From positions 124,001 to 188,000 of the forward strand of contig QCIU01000002.1 in NCBI GenBank assembly GCA_003216465.1: a DNA stretch of 64,000 bases, given 5' to 3'. The stretch is from Prochlorococcus sp. AG-402-N10 (lineage in GTDB: Bacteria; Cyanobacteriota; Cyanobacteriia; PCC-6307; Cyanobiaceae). Position numbers and translations under genes: made by a program. The notes under the pieces are model-generated. The model searched no databases. It saw only the letters and a program-made list of their open reading frames with translations, and was not told where the DNA came from. This document shows, piece by piece, positions 41,471 to 49,592 of the stretch. Every line of letters begins with the position of its first letter. Within the stretch, counting starts at the first letter, position 1.

Positions 41471-41707
41471 ATGTTAGGAAATATATGGCACTCATCTAAT
41501 TCTGCTGCCGAGCATTTAGGTATAACTGAAATAAAACTTACCTATCTAAGAGAGAACGGTTTCTTAAAACCTGGGATACATTGGAAGAGCTCTCCTTATG
41601 GACAAAAAAAACCTTGGAATCCAGAGGCCCTTTATAATTCATTATTGTGTAAAAAAATAATTGATAAATATTATTCTGAAGATAAATATGACGAATATGC
41701 AGCTTGA
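41471..41707 (+). CDS. small helix-turn-helix, excisionase-like protein
   Basis: The 78-residue protein has the pattern of a MerR/excisionase winged helix: SAAEHLGITEIKLTYLRENGFLKPGIHW, a helix, turn, then a recognition helix, followed by a basic loop (SSPYGQKKPWNPEAL). This suggests a small DNA-binding regulator. No phage or integrase gene is nearby, so it is more likely a resident regulator. It lies 552 bp upstream of pcbA, and nothing else on the plus strand is coding between them. Confidence 0.6.
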   Translation: MLGNIWHSSNSAAEHLGITEIKLTYLRENGFLKPGIHWKSSPYGQKKPWNPEALYNSLLCKKIIDKYYSEDKYDEYAA

Positions 41708-41762
41708 TTTATAAATAATCTAAAACTCCTACGGATTCAAAAATAGTTTCTAAGCAAGTTTA

Positions 41763-41939
41763 CTAGTTAACCAAATTCTCGTCCTTGCACTCAATCAAAG
41801 TGGTTTGAAGAATTGGATATAAATTAATCATATTTATGTATTGCTCTGATTTGCGATAGGATTTTGCAGCTTTTTTGTAATGCCCCTCTGATTTCATTTC
41901 TAGTGAAATTTTTCTAGTATTTCTTTGTGATGTTGTCAT
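41763..41939 (-). CDS. possible 58-residue small protein
   Basis: An ATG on the minus strand at 41939 opens a 58-codon frame ending in TAG at 41763. The product starts MTTSQRNTRKISLEMKS and is basic and helical through the middle (HYKKAAKSYRKSEQYI), reminiscent of short TPR-like helices. There is no clear ribosome site upstream. It lies in the only sizeable gap before pcbA. I do not recognise it; its length and charge make it plausible but not secure. Confidence 0.4.
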   Translation of the reverse strand: MTTSQRNTRKISLEMKSEGHYKKAAKSYRKSEQYINMINLYPILQTTLIECKDENLVN

Positions 41940-42218
41940 GAAAGGAGTTATTTTATTCTCTTTTTAGTAATTCTTTTATCATGGGTCAATAATGTATTTG
42001 TTTTTATTACATAAAAAAATAGTTTATGTCAGCAAAAAAAGATTTATAAAAATTTGATTATATTTGAAAATTTAAAAAAAAATTATTTGAAGTAGTTAAT
42101 ATTTCGGTTAAATCAAATGTCTTTACGCTTAGAGTTTTAATTGAAATTAACTTTACTTATATCTTCTTAGAGTTAATAACCTTTACAATTTTGTTATGAA
42201 TTAAACCGTTTGATGAAA

Positions 42219-42224
42219 TATAAA
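42219..42224 (+). promoter_or_regulatory. candidate -10 element of pcbA
   Basis: TATAAA lies 36 bp before the pcbA start codon, a spacing like that of the acs -10. It is flanked by AAACCGTTT and AAAACGTTT. There is no convincing Shine-Dalgarno before the ATG. Confidence 0.3.
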
Positions 42225-42259
42225 GTATTCTCAAAACGTTTAAGCTAATCAATTCCTAA

Positions 42260-43318
42260 ATGCAAACCTATGGTAATCCAGACACCACCTACGGATGGTG
42301 GGCTGGTAATTCAGGTGTAGCTAATCGCTCAGGAAAATTTATCGCTGCTCATGTCGCTCATGCAGGGTTAATTGTTTTTTGGGCCGGTGCTTTCACTCTT
42401 TTCGAACTATCAAGATTTGACCCCAGTGTTCCAATGGGTCAACAACCTCTTATCGCACTTCCCCACTTGGCTACCCTTGGAATAGGGTTTGATGCTGATG
42501 GAGTTTTAATGGGAGATACCAAGCCTGTACTAGCTATAGCTATTGTTCATTTGGTCTCTTCTATGGTACTTGCAGCTGGTGGATTACTTCACTCGCTACT
42601 TCTTCCAGGAAATCTAGAAGAATCAGAAGTCGCAAAGGCAAGGAAATTCAATATTGAATGGGATAATCCAGATAAATTAACTTTCATTCTTGGACATCAT
42701 TTAATTATTCTTGGATTCGCTGTAATTCTTCTTGTCGAATGGGCAAGAGTTCATGGAGTTTACGATCCAGCTATTGGTGCAGTGAGACAAGTTGAGTATG
42801 ATCTAAATCTCGCTGAGATTTGGAATCATCAAACAGATTTTCTACTAATAGATGATTTAGAGGATGTTATGGGAGGTCATGCTTTCCTTGCGTTTGTCTT
42901 GATTACAGGTGGTGCTTGGCACATTGCTACAAAGCAAGTTGGTGAATATACCAAATTTAAAGGTAAAGGTCTTCTATCTGCGGAAGCTGTTCTTTCATGG
43001 TCTTTAGCTGGTATTGGTTGGATGGCAATCATTGCCGCCTTCTGGAGCGCATCAAACACTACAGTTTACCCTGTTGAGTTTTTTGGTGAACCACTTGAAT
43101 TGAAATTCAGTATTTCTCCATATTGGATTGATACAGTAGACCTTCCTGATGGTGTTTATACATCAAGGGCATGGTTAGCAAATGTACACTACTACTTTGG
43201 TTTCTTCTTTATTCAAGGTCATCTATGGCATGCACTAAGAGCATTAGGATTTGACTTTAAGAGAGTTACAAATGCTATCAGTAATATTGATAGTGCTACC
43301 GTTACTCTTAAAGATTAA
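42260..43318 (+). CDS. pcbA: divinyl-chlorophyll a/b-binding antenna protein
   Basis: This 352-residue protein is a Pcb antenna of the CP43/IsiA family with six transmembrane helices, used by Prochlorococcus in place of phycobilisomes. The N-terminus [19 protein letters not shown], and His-containing helices such as [40 protein letters not shown] and [23 protein letters not shown], are diagnostic. It lacks the large lumenal loop of CP43. Codon use is more even than in its neighbours, which fits high expression. A strong terminator follows at 43341. Only one pcb gene is seen in the window. Confidence 0.97.
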   Translation: MQTYGNPDTTYGWWAGNSGVANRSGKFIAAHVAHAGLIVFWAGAFTLFELSRFDPSVPMGQQPLIALPHLATLGIGFDADGVLMGDTKPVLAIAIVHLVSSMVLAAGGLLHSLLLPGNLEESEVAKARKFNIEWDNPDKLTFILGHHLIILGFAVILLVEWARVHGVYDPAIGAVRQVEYDLNLAEIWNHQTDFLLIDDLEDVMGGHAFLAFVLITGGAWHIATKQVGEYTKFKGKGLLSAEAVLSWSLAGIGWMAIIAAFWSASNTTVYPVEFFGEPLELKFSISPYWIDTVDLPDGVYTSRAWLANVHYYFGFFFIQGHLWHALRALGFDFKRVTNAISNIDSATVTLKD

Positions 43319-43340
43319 ATTTTAATCACTAAGAAATATT

Positions 43341-43370
43341 AAAAGGCCTCAATTAATGAGGCCTTTTTTA
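43341..43370 (+). terminator. rho-independent terminator after pcbA
   Basis: AAAAGGCCTC (43341-43350) and GAGGCCTTTT (43358-43367) form a perfect 10-bp stem with a 7-nt loop, AATTAAT. The 3' arm runs into a T-rich tail. It starts 22 bp after the pcbA stop codon. It is the only clear GC-rich terminator I found in the window. Confidence 0.93.
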
Positions 43371-43423
43371 TTTGATAAAATTTATCTATTAAATTAGATT
43401 TAAAAAGTATTAAGTTTAAATAG

Positions 43424-44797
43424 TTGAATATTTCTCTCCTACAGAATCAAAATATTTTCTCGAATTCCCTTTTAATAAGTCTATTAGGATTTTTGGTAAT
43501 TGGTTTTTTCTTGATTTTTGGAAGAAAATTTAAACTTGCTGTTCAATTAGAGAGATTTGGATTACCCATAGCTGTTATTTCTGGCATCGTAGGAATATCT
43601 TTAGGTCCCTATGGACTAATAAATATTTTATCTAAGGAAACTACAAATGTCTGGAGTAATTTTCCTACTCCTCTTTTGTCTTTAGTCTTTGCAACATTGA
43701 TGATGGGTAGGCCAATTCCAAATATTAATGGTTTACTAAGGCCAATTTTCAATCAGTTTTTGCTGGCTCTTTCATTAGGTTTTGGCCAATTTTTTGTAGG
43801 AGGATTAGTTGTCAAATACTTATTGTCTCCTTCCATGGAAACAAACCCTTTAATGGGTTGTTTAATAGAGGTTGGTTTTGAGGGGGGGCATGGTGCTGCA
43901 TCTATTATTGGAGAAAGTTTTAATAAACTTGGATTCTCAGATGGCTTAGACCTAGGACTTGCTATGGCAACAATGGGCCTTTTATCATCATCATTATTAG
44001 GTAGTATATTTATTTTTGTAGGAAGAACTTTAGGGATATCAGATACAGAGGAAGTCCTTGATAAAAAGGATAAAAAAAATTCAAATATGAAAATAGATAT
44101 TTTCTCAGATTTGAGAATTTTATTAATAAACCTTGGCTTTGTAGGGTTGGCAATTTCTTTTGGTGTTTTGATACTTAATCTTTTAAGGTATATTTCTAAC
44201 TACTTAGGTGAATTCTCAAAAGAAATAATCTTATCACTTCCTGTATTCCCACTTATTCTTATAGGATCACTTTTGATTAGATATATCTTAGAAAAGACCG
44301 ATAAAACTGAATTTATATCTAATCTTCTTCAAAGAGAAATAGGCATCTTATCCACTGATTTATTGATTTTTACGGCAATGGCAAGTTTAGATATTGATAC
44401 TGTTTTTGAGAATTGGAGATTAATTATGGTGCTTACTATTTTTGGTTTGATTTGGAATTTAATTTGTATTGCTTATTTCGCATACTTTGTTTTTGAAAAA
44501 CACTGGTTTGAGAGAAGTTTAATAGAGTTTGGAAATTCAACTGGTGTAGTTGCATCTGGATTACTTCTTTTACGACTCGCAGATCCTAAAAATATATCTA
44601 AAACACTTCCAATTTTTACATCAAAGCAACTTTTTGCACAATTAATTTTATCAGGAGGATTTTTTACAGTATTAGCCCCATTGTTGATCTCAAAAATAGG
44701 ATTAGATTATTGGACAGAGATTTGTGCATCAATAACCCTTTTTATTATTCTCGTAGCATTCTTATTTAACAAAAGGATTTCTACAAGTTACCAATAA
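43424..44797 (+). CDS. sodium/glutamate symporter family protein (GltS-like)
   Basis: The 457-residue membrane protein has about 12 hydrophobic segments. Motifs AVISGIVGISLGPYGL, CLIEVGFEGGHGAASIIGESF (the GHG-type re-entrant loop of GltS) and FGNSTGVVASGLLLLRLADP are those of the ESS/GltS glutamate:Na+ symporters. The start is TTG. The substrate could be glutamate or another dicarboxylic amino acid. It is separated from pcbA by the terminator, so it is a new unit. A small unknown gene follows after 38 bp. Confidence 0.82.
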   Translation: MNISLLQNQNIFSNSLLISLLGFLVIGFFLIFGRKFKLAVQLERFGLPIAVISGIVGISLGPYGLINILSKETTNVWSNFPTPLLSLVFATLMMGRPIPNINGLLRPIFNQFLLALSLGFGQFFVGGLVVKYLLSPSMETNPLMGCLIEVGFEGGHGAASIIGESFNKLGFSDGLDLGLAMATMGLLSSSLLGSIFIFVGRTLGISDTEEVLDKKDKKNSNMKIDIFSDLRILLINLGFVGLAISFGVLILNLLRYISNYLGEFSKEIILSLPVFPLILIGSLLIRYILEKTDKTEFISNLLQREIGILSTDLLIFTAMASLDIDTVFENWRLIMVLTIFGLIWNLICIAYFAYFVFEKHWFERSLIEFGNSTGVVASGLLLLRLADPKNISKTLPIFTSKQLFAQLILSGGFFTVLAPLLISKIGLDYWTEICASITLFIILVAFLFNKRISTSYQ

Positions 44798-44835
44798 GAA
44801 TTTAAGTTAGTATAAAAATATATTTTTCTTGATTT

Positions 44836-45093
44836 ATGTCCCACTCACCATATGATATTCCTCCTCAAGAAAATAAAGAAAAATGGTTTAGGAGCCACTT
44901 ACTTGGAAGAGAGGTTGAACTTGGAGAATTATATAGTCTTGGCTTTAATGAACTAGATTTAATTATGGCTGAAACTGCTGAAATTAGAAGCGATATTGAA
45001 TTTAAAGAAAAAAATATAGGAAAATTTAGAACTGCAGGATATTTTTTAGAATTAGCAAGAATTATTGAAAAAAGAAAATTACTTGAAAGCTAG
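44836..45093 (+). CDS. small conserved unknown protein
   Basis: Not recognised as a named family. The 85-residue product begins MSHSPYDIPPQENKEKWF and has two helices (GELYSLGFNELDLIMAETAEI and KFRTAGYFLELARIIEKRKL). Its regular, alignable look and acidic/basic alternation suggest a conserved soluble protein, not a chance frame. Its stop codon TAG shares the palindrome CTAG with the stop of the convergent gene. Confidence 0.6.
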   Translation: MSHSPYDIPPQENKEKWFRSHLLGREVELGELYSLGFNELDLIMAETAEIRSDIEFKEKNIGKFRTAGYFLELARIIEKRKLLES

Positions 45094-45749
45094 TAAAAAG
45101 GGAAATAATCTTTTTTAGAAGATGGTTCCCATTTAGCATATTTATGCATTAACTTTTTGAAATGTTGATGGTTTTCAAAATTCTCTAACCACTCTTTTAT
45201 AGGATCTTCAAAATAGCTAGTTTTTTTTTTACTCTCGCAAGCAATTTTAAATTGCCTTACAAATGGCCAAATACACCAATCGGCAATTGAAGGATTATCT
45301 CCAATTAGCCATCTACCCTGTGTAAGTTTTTTGTTCCATTTTTTTATGAATTTGGCAGCTTCTTTGAAATGAAAATCTTCTTCACTTGCTTTAAATCTAG
45401 TAGAATATTTAAAACGGTCTAAATGATATTTAAAACCATTGTCATTTTCTGAAATTATTTCTAAAATTTCTTCCTTTTTATTACTAGGAATATAAAAATT
45501 CTTTATTTGTTTATTTTTTGATTCTGAAAGTGCCCAGATTATAATGTCTAAACTTTCTTCTATTATTTCTTTGTTTGTTTTTACTAGAATAGGAACAGTT
45601 TTAGTCTTAGATATATTTAAAAATTCGAGGGGTTTATTTTTTAAATCTACTTCTCTTATTTGTACTTTAATTTCGCAAATTAATAATGCCCATCTAGCTC
45701 GAATTGCATATGGACATCTACGAAATGAATATAAAATATCTGTTCTCAT
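45090..45749 (-). CDS. glutathione S-transferase-like protein
   Basis: The 219-residue protein has an N-terminal thioredoxin-fold half with FRRCPYAIRARWALL (the CPYA motif of glutaredoxin and omega-type GSTs, near residue 12). The segment KTVPILV, with the cis-Pro, and EESLDIIIWAL follow. The C-terminal half is helical (KWNKKLTQGRWLIGDNPSIADWCIWPFVRQF), with the GST C-domain Asp motif. It probably takes part in thiol or redox chemistry; the substrate is unknown. It is divergent from the GIY-YIG-like gene. Confidence 0.82.
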   Translation of the reverse strand: MRTDILYSFRRCPYAIRARWALLICEIKVQIREVDLKNKPLEFLNISKTKTVPILVKTNKEIIEESLDIIIWALSESKNKQIKNFYIPSNKKEEILEIISENDNGFKYHLDRFKYSTRFKASEEDFHFKEAAKFIKKWNKKLTQGRWLIGDNPSIADWCIWPFVRQFKIACESKKKTSYFEDPIKEWLENFENHQHFKKLMHKYAKWEPSSKKDYFPFY

Positions 45750-45823
45750 TTTGTAAAAAATTAAAATTTTTTGGAATCTTTTAGTATCATCTACATAGGA
45801 CTAACCTTAATTTTACATCGCAA

Positions 45824-46366
45824 ATGGCGGGATATGTTTACCTCATAAGAGTTGGAGATCTTTATCGAATTGGTAAGGCAGATAACCTTGATAAGAAAAT
45901 TAGAAAACTCAAACCAGATGAATTGCTAACTTCCATAATGACTAAAGAGCCAGAAACACTTGAAGCTAGGTTATTGAGAAAATATAAATCCCAAAGAATC
46001 CCTGAAACTGGATATTTAAAGCTTACTAAAAGGCAGATATCTGAATGTAAAAAACAATTTGAATTAAAAGGAAATTTACCGCATACACTAGATGCTGAAG
46101 TTTCTATAACTTTATTCGCATCCTTTTTGTTATTTGGGGCAAATTTTTTAATTTTAAATTATTTTAATGTTGGATTTTTAAGAAATATTTCCTATTCATT
46201 TGGTTTTGCATCGATACCTATGATTATTTTGTTTCTTACAGGTAGTTTTGGAGGATATTTTTCTGAAGATTTATCTTTATTTTCTTTATTAACGAATCGA
46301 ATAAAAGGTTTTTTAATAGCTATTGCAATGATTTCAATGGCTTTTTTATTGTTCAGGCTAAATTAA
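45824..46366 (+). CDS. membrane-anchored GIY-YIG (T5orf172-like) protein
   Basis: The 180-residue protein combines two parts. Residues 1-80 resemble the GIY-YIG/T5orf172 nuclease fold: GYVYLIR (GIY-like), LYRIGKADN (YIG-like), then an ETLEARLLRKY helix and TGYLKL strand. Residues ~92-180 contain three hydrophobic helices (LFASFLLFGANFLILNYF; PMIILFLTGSFGGYF; FLIAIAMISMAFLLF). Catalytic residues of GIY-YIG enzymes include an Arg and a Glu; candidate positions exist but are unproven. I infer a membrane protein with its nuclease-like domain in the cytosol. Its stop shares TTAA with the convergent SDR gene. Confidence 0.65.
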   Translation: MAGYVYLIRVGDLYRIGKADNLDKKIRKLKPDELLTSIMTKEPETLEARLLRKYKSQRIPETGYLKLTKRQISECKKQFELKGNLPHTLDAEVSITLFASFLLFGANFLILNYFNVGFLRNISYSFGFASIPMIILFLTGSFGGYFSEDLSLFSLLTNRIKGFLIAIAMISMAFLLFRLN

Positions 46367-47070
46367 ATTTCATAATTACAATTTAAAGCTATTTCGAATG
46401 GAACTGACTGCATTGGTAATTTTAGGATTGTAGAACATATTTCTGCTATATCTTCTGGTTGAGTCATTTTTGACTTCTCTATGGATGATATTTTATCAGC
46501 CATTTTTGTATTAACCCAACTAGGACAAATCGCAGTAACTCTTATATTTTCTTCCCATCCTTTGTTCTTCATAGTTTGGCAAAGACTCATTAAGGCAAAT
46601 TTTGATGATGAATATGCCGCTAAATCTCCTTTTGACCTTTTGCCACTCATTGAGACTAAAACGATAATTCTTCCATTATTAGATTGAGATAATTGTTCCC
46701 AGGAAAGTCTGCATAAATTCCAAATAGCTAAAAAATTGATATTAAATGTATTTAAAATTTCTTCTTCATCTCCATTTTTGTATAAGAAAGGAATTTTTGA
46801 GAGGACCCCTGAACAGTTTATTAAAGAGTCAAATCCTCCATAATTAATTATTGTATTTTTTATCCATTTTTCGGAAGTTAATTTATCTGAGGCATCATAT
46901 TTATTAATGAGTATTTTATCTTTTGGCCATTTATTGGGATCAATAATGCTCCCTTTAATAGACTCTAAATCTCTTATTCCAATACTGATTCTATTCCCAT
47001 TTTTTAACTCTCTATATGCAATATTTAAACCTATCCCACTACTGGCTCCACTTATTAAGATTGTTCTCAT
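46363..47070 (-). CDS. short-chain dehydrogenase/reductase
   Basis: This 235-residue SDR has the NAD(P) motif ISGASSGIGLNIAYRE at residue 5, NCSGV (variant of NNAG) near 86, VLVSMSG with the catalytic Ser near 138, and AAYSSSKFAL with the YxxxK pair near 151. The substrate cannot be told. It is 8 bp downstream of the lycopene cyclase gene on the same strand, so the two are probably cotranscribed. Confidence 0.85.
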   Translation of the reverse strand: MRTILISGASSGIGLNIAYRELKNGNRISIGIRDLESIKGSIIDPNKWPKDKILINKYDASDKLTSEKWIKNTIINYGGFDSLINCSGVLSKIPFLYKNGDEEEILNTFNINFLAIWNLCRLSWEQLSQSNNGRIIVLVSMSGKRSKGDLAAYSSSKFALMSLCQTMKNKGWEENIRVTAICPSWVNTKMADKISSIEKSKMTQPEDIAEICSTILKLPMQSVPFEIALNCNYEI

Positions 47071-47078
47071 TTTTTTAA

Positions 47079-48362
47079 TTATATATTTGGGAAAACTATC
47101 CTCAGTAACATTTTTAATTCTTTGCCTCGCATAATCATTAAACCTTTTTTAACGCTCCAAGGGGCCTTTATAAACATTATGCACATTGCATATACAATTT
47201 CTTTTAAGGATAATGTATCAGTTAGAAATCCATACCATTGAGTTTTAGGTAATTGAAAGAAACTACCAAAAAATTCCCTTAATAACTTTTCATCGAATCT
47301 CATTAGTTTTTCTAAACCAAATTGATAAATTGATTTCTTTCTTATTAATTCCTTAGGCCATAGACTTTCCCATCCTTTTCTGGCAATATAAAATGTGCTT
47401 AGTTTCTTATCATTCATTGCGTTTGATATGGCTTTAGCTACAAGTGGAGCTCTTCTTAAAACATTACCAATTAAATATCCTGAAGCAGGATGAACCATTG
47501 AAGCGGCCCCTCCGTATCCTAATATTTGTTGTTTAAAGTCTGGTATAGGCATATTCATTGGTAAAAATAAACCAAGTTCTTCATGTTGCATACTCGTAAT
47601 TGATATATTTCTGTAAGAAAGCCTTTTTTCTAACCTTTTTTTTAAATTTTCCATTGATAAAGGATTTACTAATCCAAGTGAAGTTTCTTCAAGAAAATAC
47701 TTTCCATTTCCCATATCCATTGCATATAAAAAAGTAGGGGGTTCTTTCTTTTGATCTTCGTTTAAATGATCATTTCGGTAATCCATTAAGACAAATTGTC
47801 CTTGTTTTAGTGGAGGCTTACTAAAACTTCCTACTATCCCGTAACAAGTTTGAACTGCTAATGGTCCACATGATTTTAATTTAAGAAATACAGGATCATA
47901 TCCGGTCGCATCTATAACTAATCTTGCTGAGTAGGTTTCCCCATCATTTGTGGTTACTGTACTTTTATATTTCTGATAGTTTATCTTCTCTGCAAATCCT
48001 TCATGCCATTTAATAAATGACTTATTACATTCATTTAACCAGTAACTATGTAATTTCTTCTTATCAAATAATCCATAATCTAAAAAATGCTCGGTTGCTT
48101 TATTTTCATAGTGGTGTTCTTCAAGTGATCCATGCCCAAAAAAACTTACAGTATTTTTCCATCTATATTCAAGTAGATCCTGAAGCCCAAGTTGATCAAC
48201 CTCCTTCCCCCAAATACCATAAGTGTTTGGCCAAGGTTCTTCAGGGCCATTAGGAGAAAGAACCTCAACATCTAATTTCTCTTTGCCTAAAGCTGATGCA
48301 ATCGCCATCCCTGCCGGTCCTGCGCCCAAAACTAGTACATCTGGCAATCTTTTGGAGGGCAT
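47079..48362 (-). CDS. crtL: lycopene cyclase (CrtL type, probably epsilon/beta)
   Basis: The 427-residue FAD-dependent cyclase begins with VLVLGAGPAGMAIASALGKEK (dinucleotide site). Further motifs are NTYGIWGKEVDQLGL, RLVIDATGYDP, and GYGGAASMVHPASGYLIGNVLRRAP near residue 277, all found in plant and cyanobacterial lycopene cyclases. Prochlorococcus MED4 carries two cyclases, one being a dual epsilon/beta enzyme that makes alpha-carotene precursors. The pairing with an SDR near pcbA makes that member likely here, but sequence alone does not settle it. Confidence 0.85.
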   Translation of the reverse strand: MPSKRLPDVLVLGAGPAGMAIASALGKEKLDVEVLSPNGPEEPWPNTYGIWGKEVDQLGLQDLLEYRWKNTVSFFGHGSLEEHHYENKATEHFLDYGLFDKKKLHSYWLNECNKSFIKWHEGFAEKINYQKYKSTVTTNDGETYSARLVIDATGYDPVFLKLKSCGPLAVQTCYGIVGSFSKPPLKQGQFVLMDYRNDHLNEDQKKEPPTFLYAMDMGNGKYFLEETSLGLVNPLSMENLKKRLEKRLSYRNISITSMQHEELGLFLPMNMPIPDFKQQILGYGGAASMVHPASGYLIGNVLRRAPLVAKAISNAMNDKKLSTFYIARKGWESLWPKELIRKKSIYQFGLEKLMRFDEKLLREFFGSFFQLPKTQWYGFLTDTLSLKEIVYAMCIMFIKAPWSVKKGLMIMRGKELKMLLRIVFPNI

Positions 48363-48550
48363 TAATTTTAAATTCTGAATTTAGAAAAGTTTTTGGAAAC
48401 ATAAAAAATATATGAAACTTCATTTTTATAATTCATTCAAAATTCTTTAATGAGAATAGATTTAATAATAAGCAAGAGACTCTAAAACTAGACCTTATTT
48501 TTTAAGTGTTTTAACAATAATTTATAAGATTTCAAAAGAAAAAAATAATA

Positions 48551-48556
48551 TATAAT
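48551..48556 (+). promoter_or_regulatory. candidate -10 element for the POR-like SDR gene
   Basis: TATAAT lies 34 bp before the ATG at 48591, in a very AT-rich gap of 228 bp that holds no other gene. Confidence 0.35.
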
Positions 48557-48590
48557 TTTTTATTATAAATAATTTTTAATCTAAGTTCTA

Positions 48591-49592
48591 ATGTTAAAAG
48601 ATAAAAAGATTTTAATAACAGGGGGTAATTCTGGTATTGGTTTTTTCGCAACTATTAACTTATTGAAAACTAAAAATAATTTATATATTCCAATTAGATC
48701 TGTATCAAGAAGAGATAGTTTTTTGTCAAAACTTCTAAAATATTTTGATAGAAAATACCTAGAAAAATATTTAAATCTTATTGAAAATATTGATTTATCT
48801 AATTTGGAAAATATTCAAATAGTTAGAGATTATTTAATAAAAAAAAATGTTTTTTTAGATGTGGTTATTTTAAATGCAGGATTACAATATACTGGATCTT
48901 TTTACCCTCAAGTCTCAAAACAAGGAATCGAACTTACTTTTGCTGTTAATCATCTAGCACATTTTTACTTAGTTAATACTCTAATAGAACTTATAAGAGA
49001 AAGAGATGAATCTAGGATTATTATTACATCATCAGATGTTCATGATCCAAAGAGTTCAGGAGGTAATGTTGGAGATAAAGCAGGTTTAAATAATCTACTA
49101 AATTTCAAAGAAGAAATCACAGGAAAATATTTAAATTTTAGTGCTGATAAAGCTTATAAAAATAGTAAATTATGTAATATATTGTTTGCTAAAGAACTTG
49201 CAAAAAGATTAAAAATTAAAGCTAGTAAAATTGCTGTTATTACTTGGGCTCCAGGTCTTGTAATCCCAGATAGAGATTTGGGTTTCTTTAGATATAGTAA
49301 AAAATTCAATACCTTTGGTTACATTGTTTTTTCAAGTATTGCAAAAAATATTTTAGGTATTTCAGAAAGTGTAGAAAATGCAGGTAAGTTACTTTCTCAA
49401 ATTGTTTTTGAATCTGAATTTAATAAAAATAATTACTTACATTTAAGCAATAAGCTTGTCTTTTATAAAAAACATCAATTGCTTAAAAGTGATGTCAGTG
49501 AGGAAGCTAATAATAGTGAACTTGCTTTGAAACTTTGGAATTTAAGTGAAGAGTTATGTCGATCATTTGGTTTCGTTTCTCTCAATATTTAA
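48591..49592 (+). CDS. SDR-family oxidoreductase, POR-like
   Basis: The 333-residue protein carries KKILITGGNSGIGFFATINLL (coenzyme site), VVILNAGLQYTGSF (NAG motif), RIIITSSDVHDP (catalytic Ser region) and ADKAYKNSKLCNILFAKELAKRLK (YxxxK). The last segment, YKNSKLCN, is close to the pattern in light-dependent protochlorophyllide reductases, and the length fits that branch better than classical SDRs. It lacks a clear match to the POR C-terminal part, so it is more likely a related retinol-dehydrogenase-like SDR. The 3' end overlaps the convergent mscS gene by 30 bp. Confidence 0.75.
   Translation: MLKDKKILITGGNSGIGFFATINLLKTKNNLYIPIRSVSRRDSFLSKLLKYFDRKYLEKYLNLIENIDLSNLENIQIVRDYLIKKNVFLDVVILNAGLQYTGSFYPQVSKQGIELTFAVNHLAHFYLVNTLIELIRERDESRIIITSSDVHDPKSSGGNVGDKAGLNNLLNFKEEITGKYLNFSADKAYKNSKLCNILFAKELAKRLKIKASKIAVITWAPGLVIPDRDLGFFRYSKKFNTFGYIVFSSIAKNILGISESVENAGKLLSQIVFESEFNKNNYLHLSNKLVFYKKHQLLKSDVSEEANNSELALKLWNLSEELCRSFGFVSLNI

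Larger units (their letters stand above)
41708..42259. other. long intergenic stretch before pcbA
   Basis: Apart from the possible minus-strand small gene at 41763-41939, I see no protein gene, tRNA or strong hairpin here. The 320 bp before the pcbA ATG are AT-rich. They contain a -10-like TATAAA at 42219-42224 and two related 9-bp words, AAACCGTTT at 42203-42211 and AAAACGTTT at 42233-42241, which are 30 bp apart. The gap is unusually long for this genome, so it may hold a long leader or a small RNA. Confidence 0.5.

Noticed and set aside
41471-41707. Prophage or mobile-element remnant suggested by the excisionase-like gene
   Set aside because: No integrase, attachment-site repeats, tRNA gene or composition change nearby.
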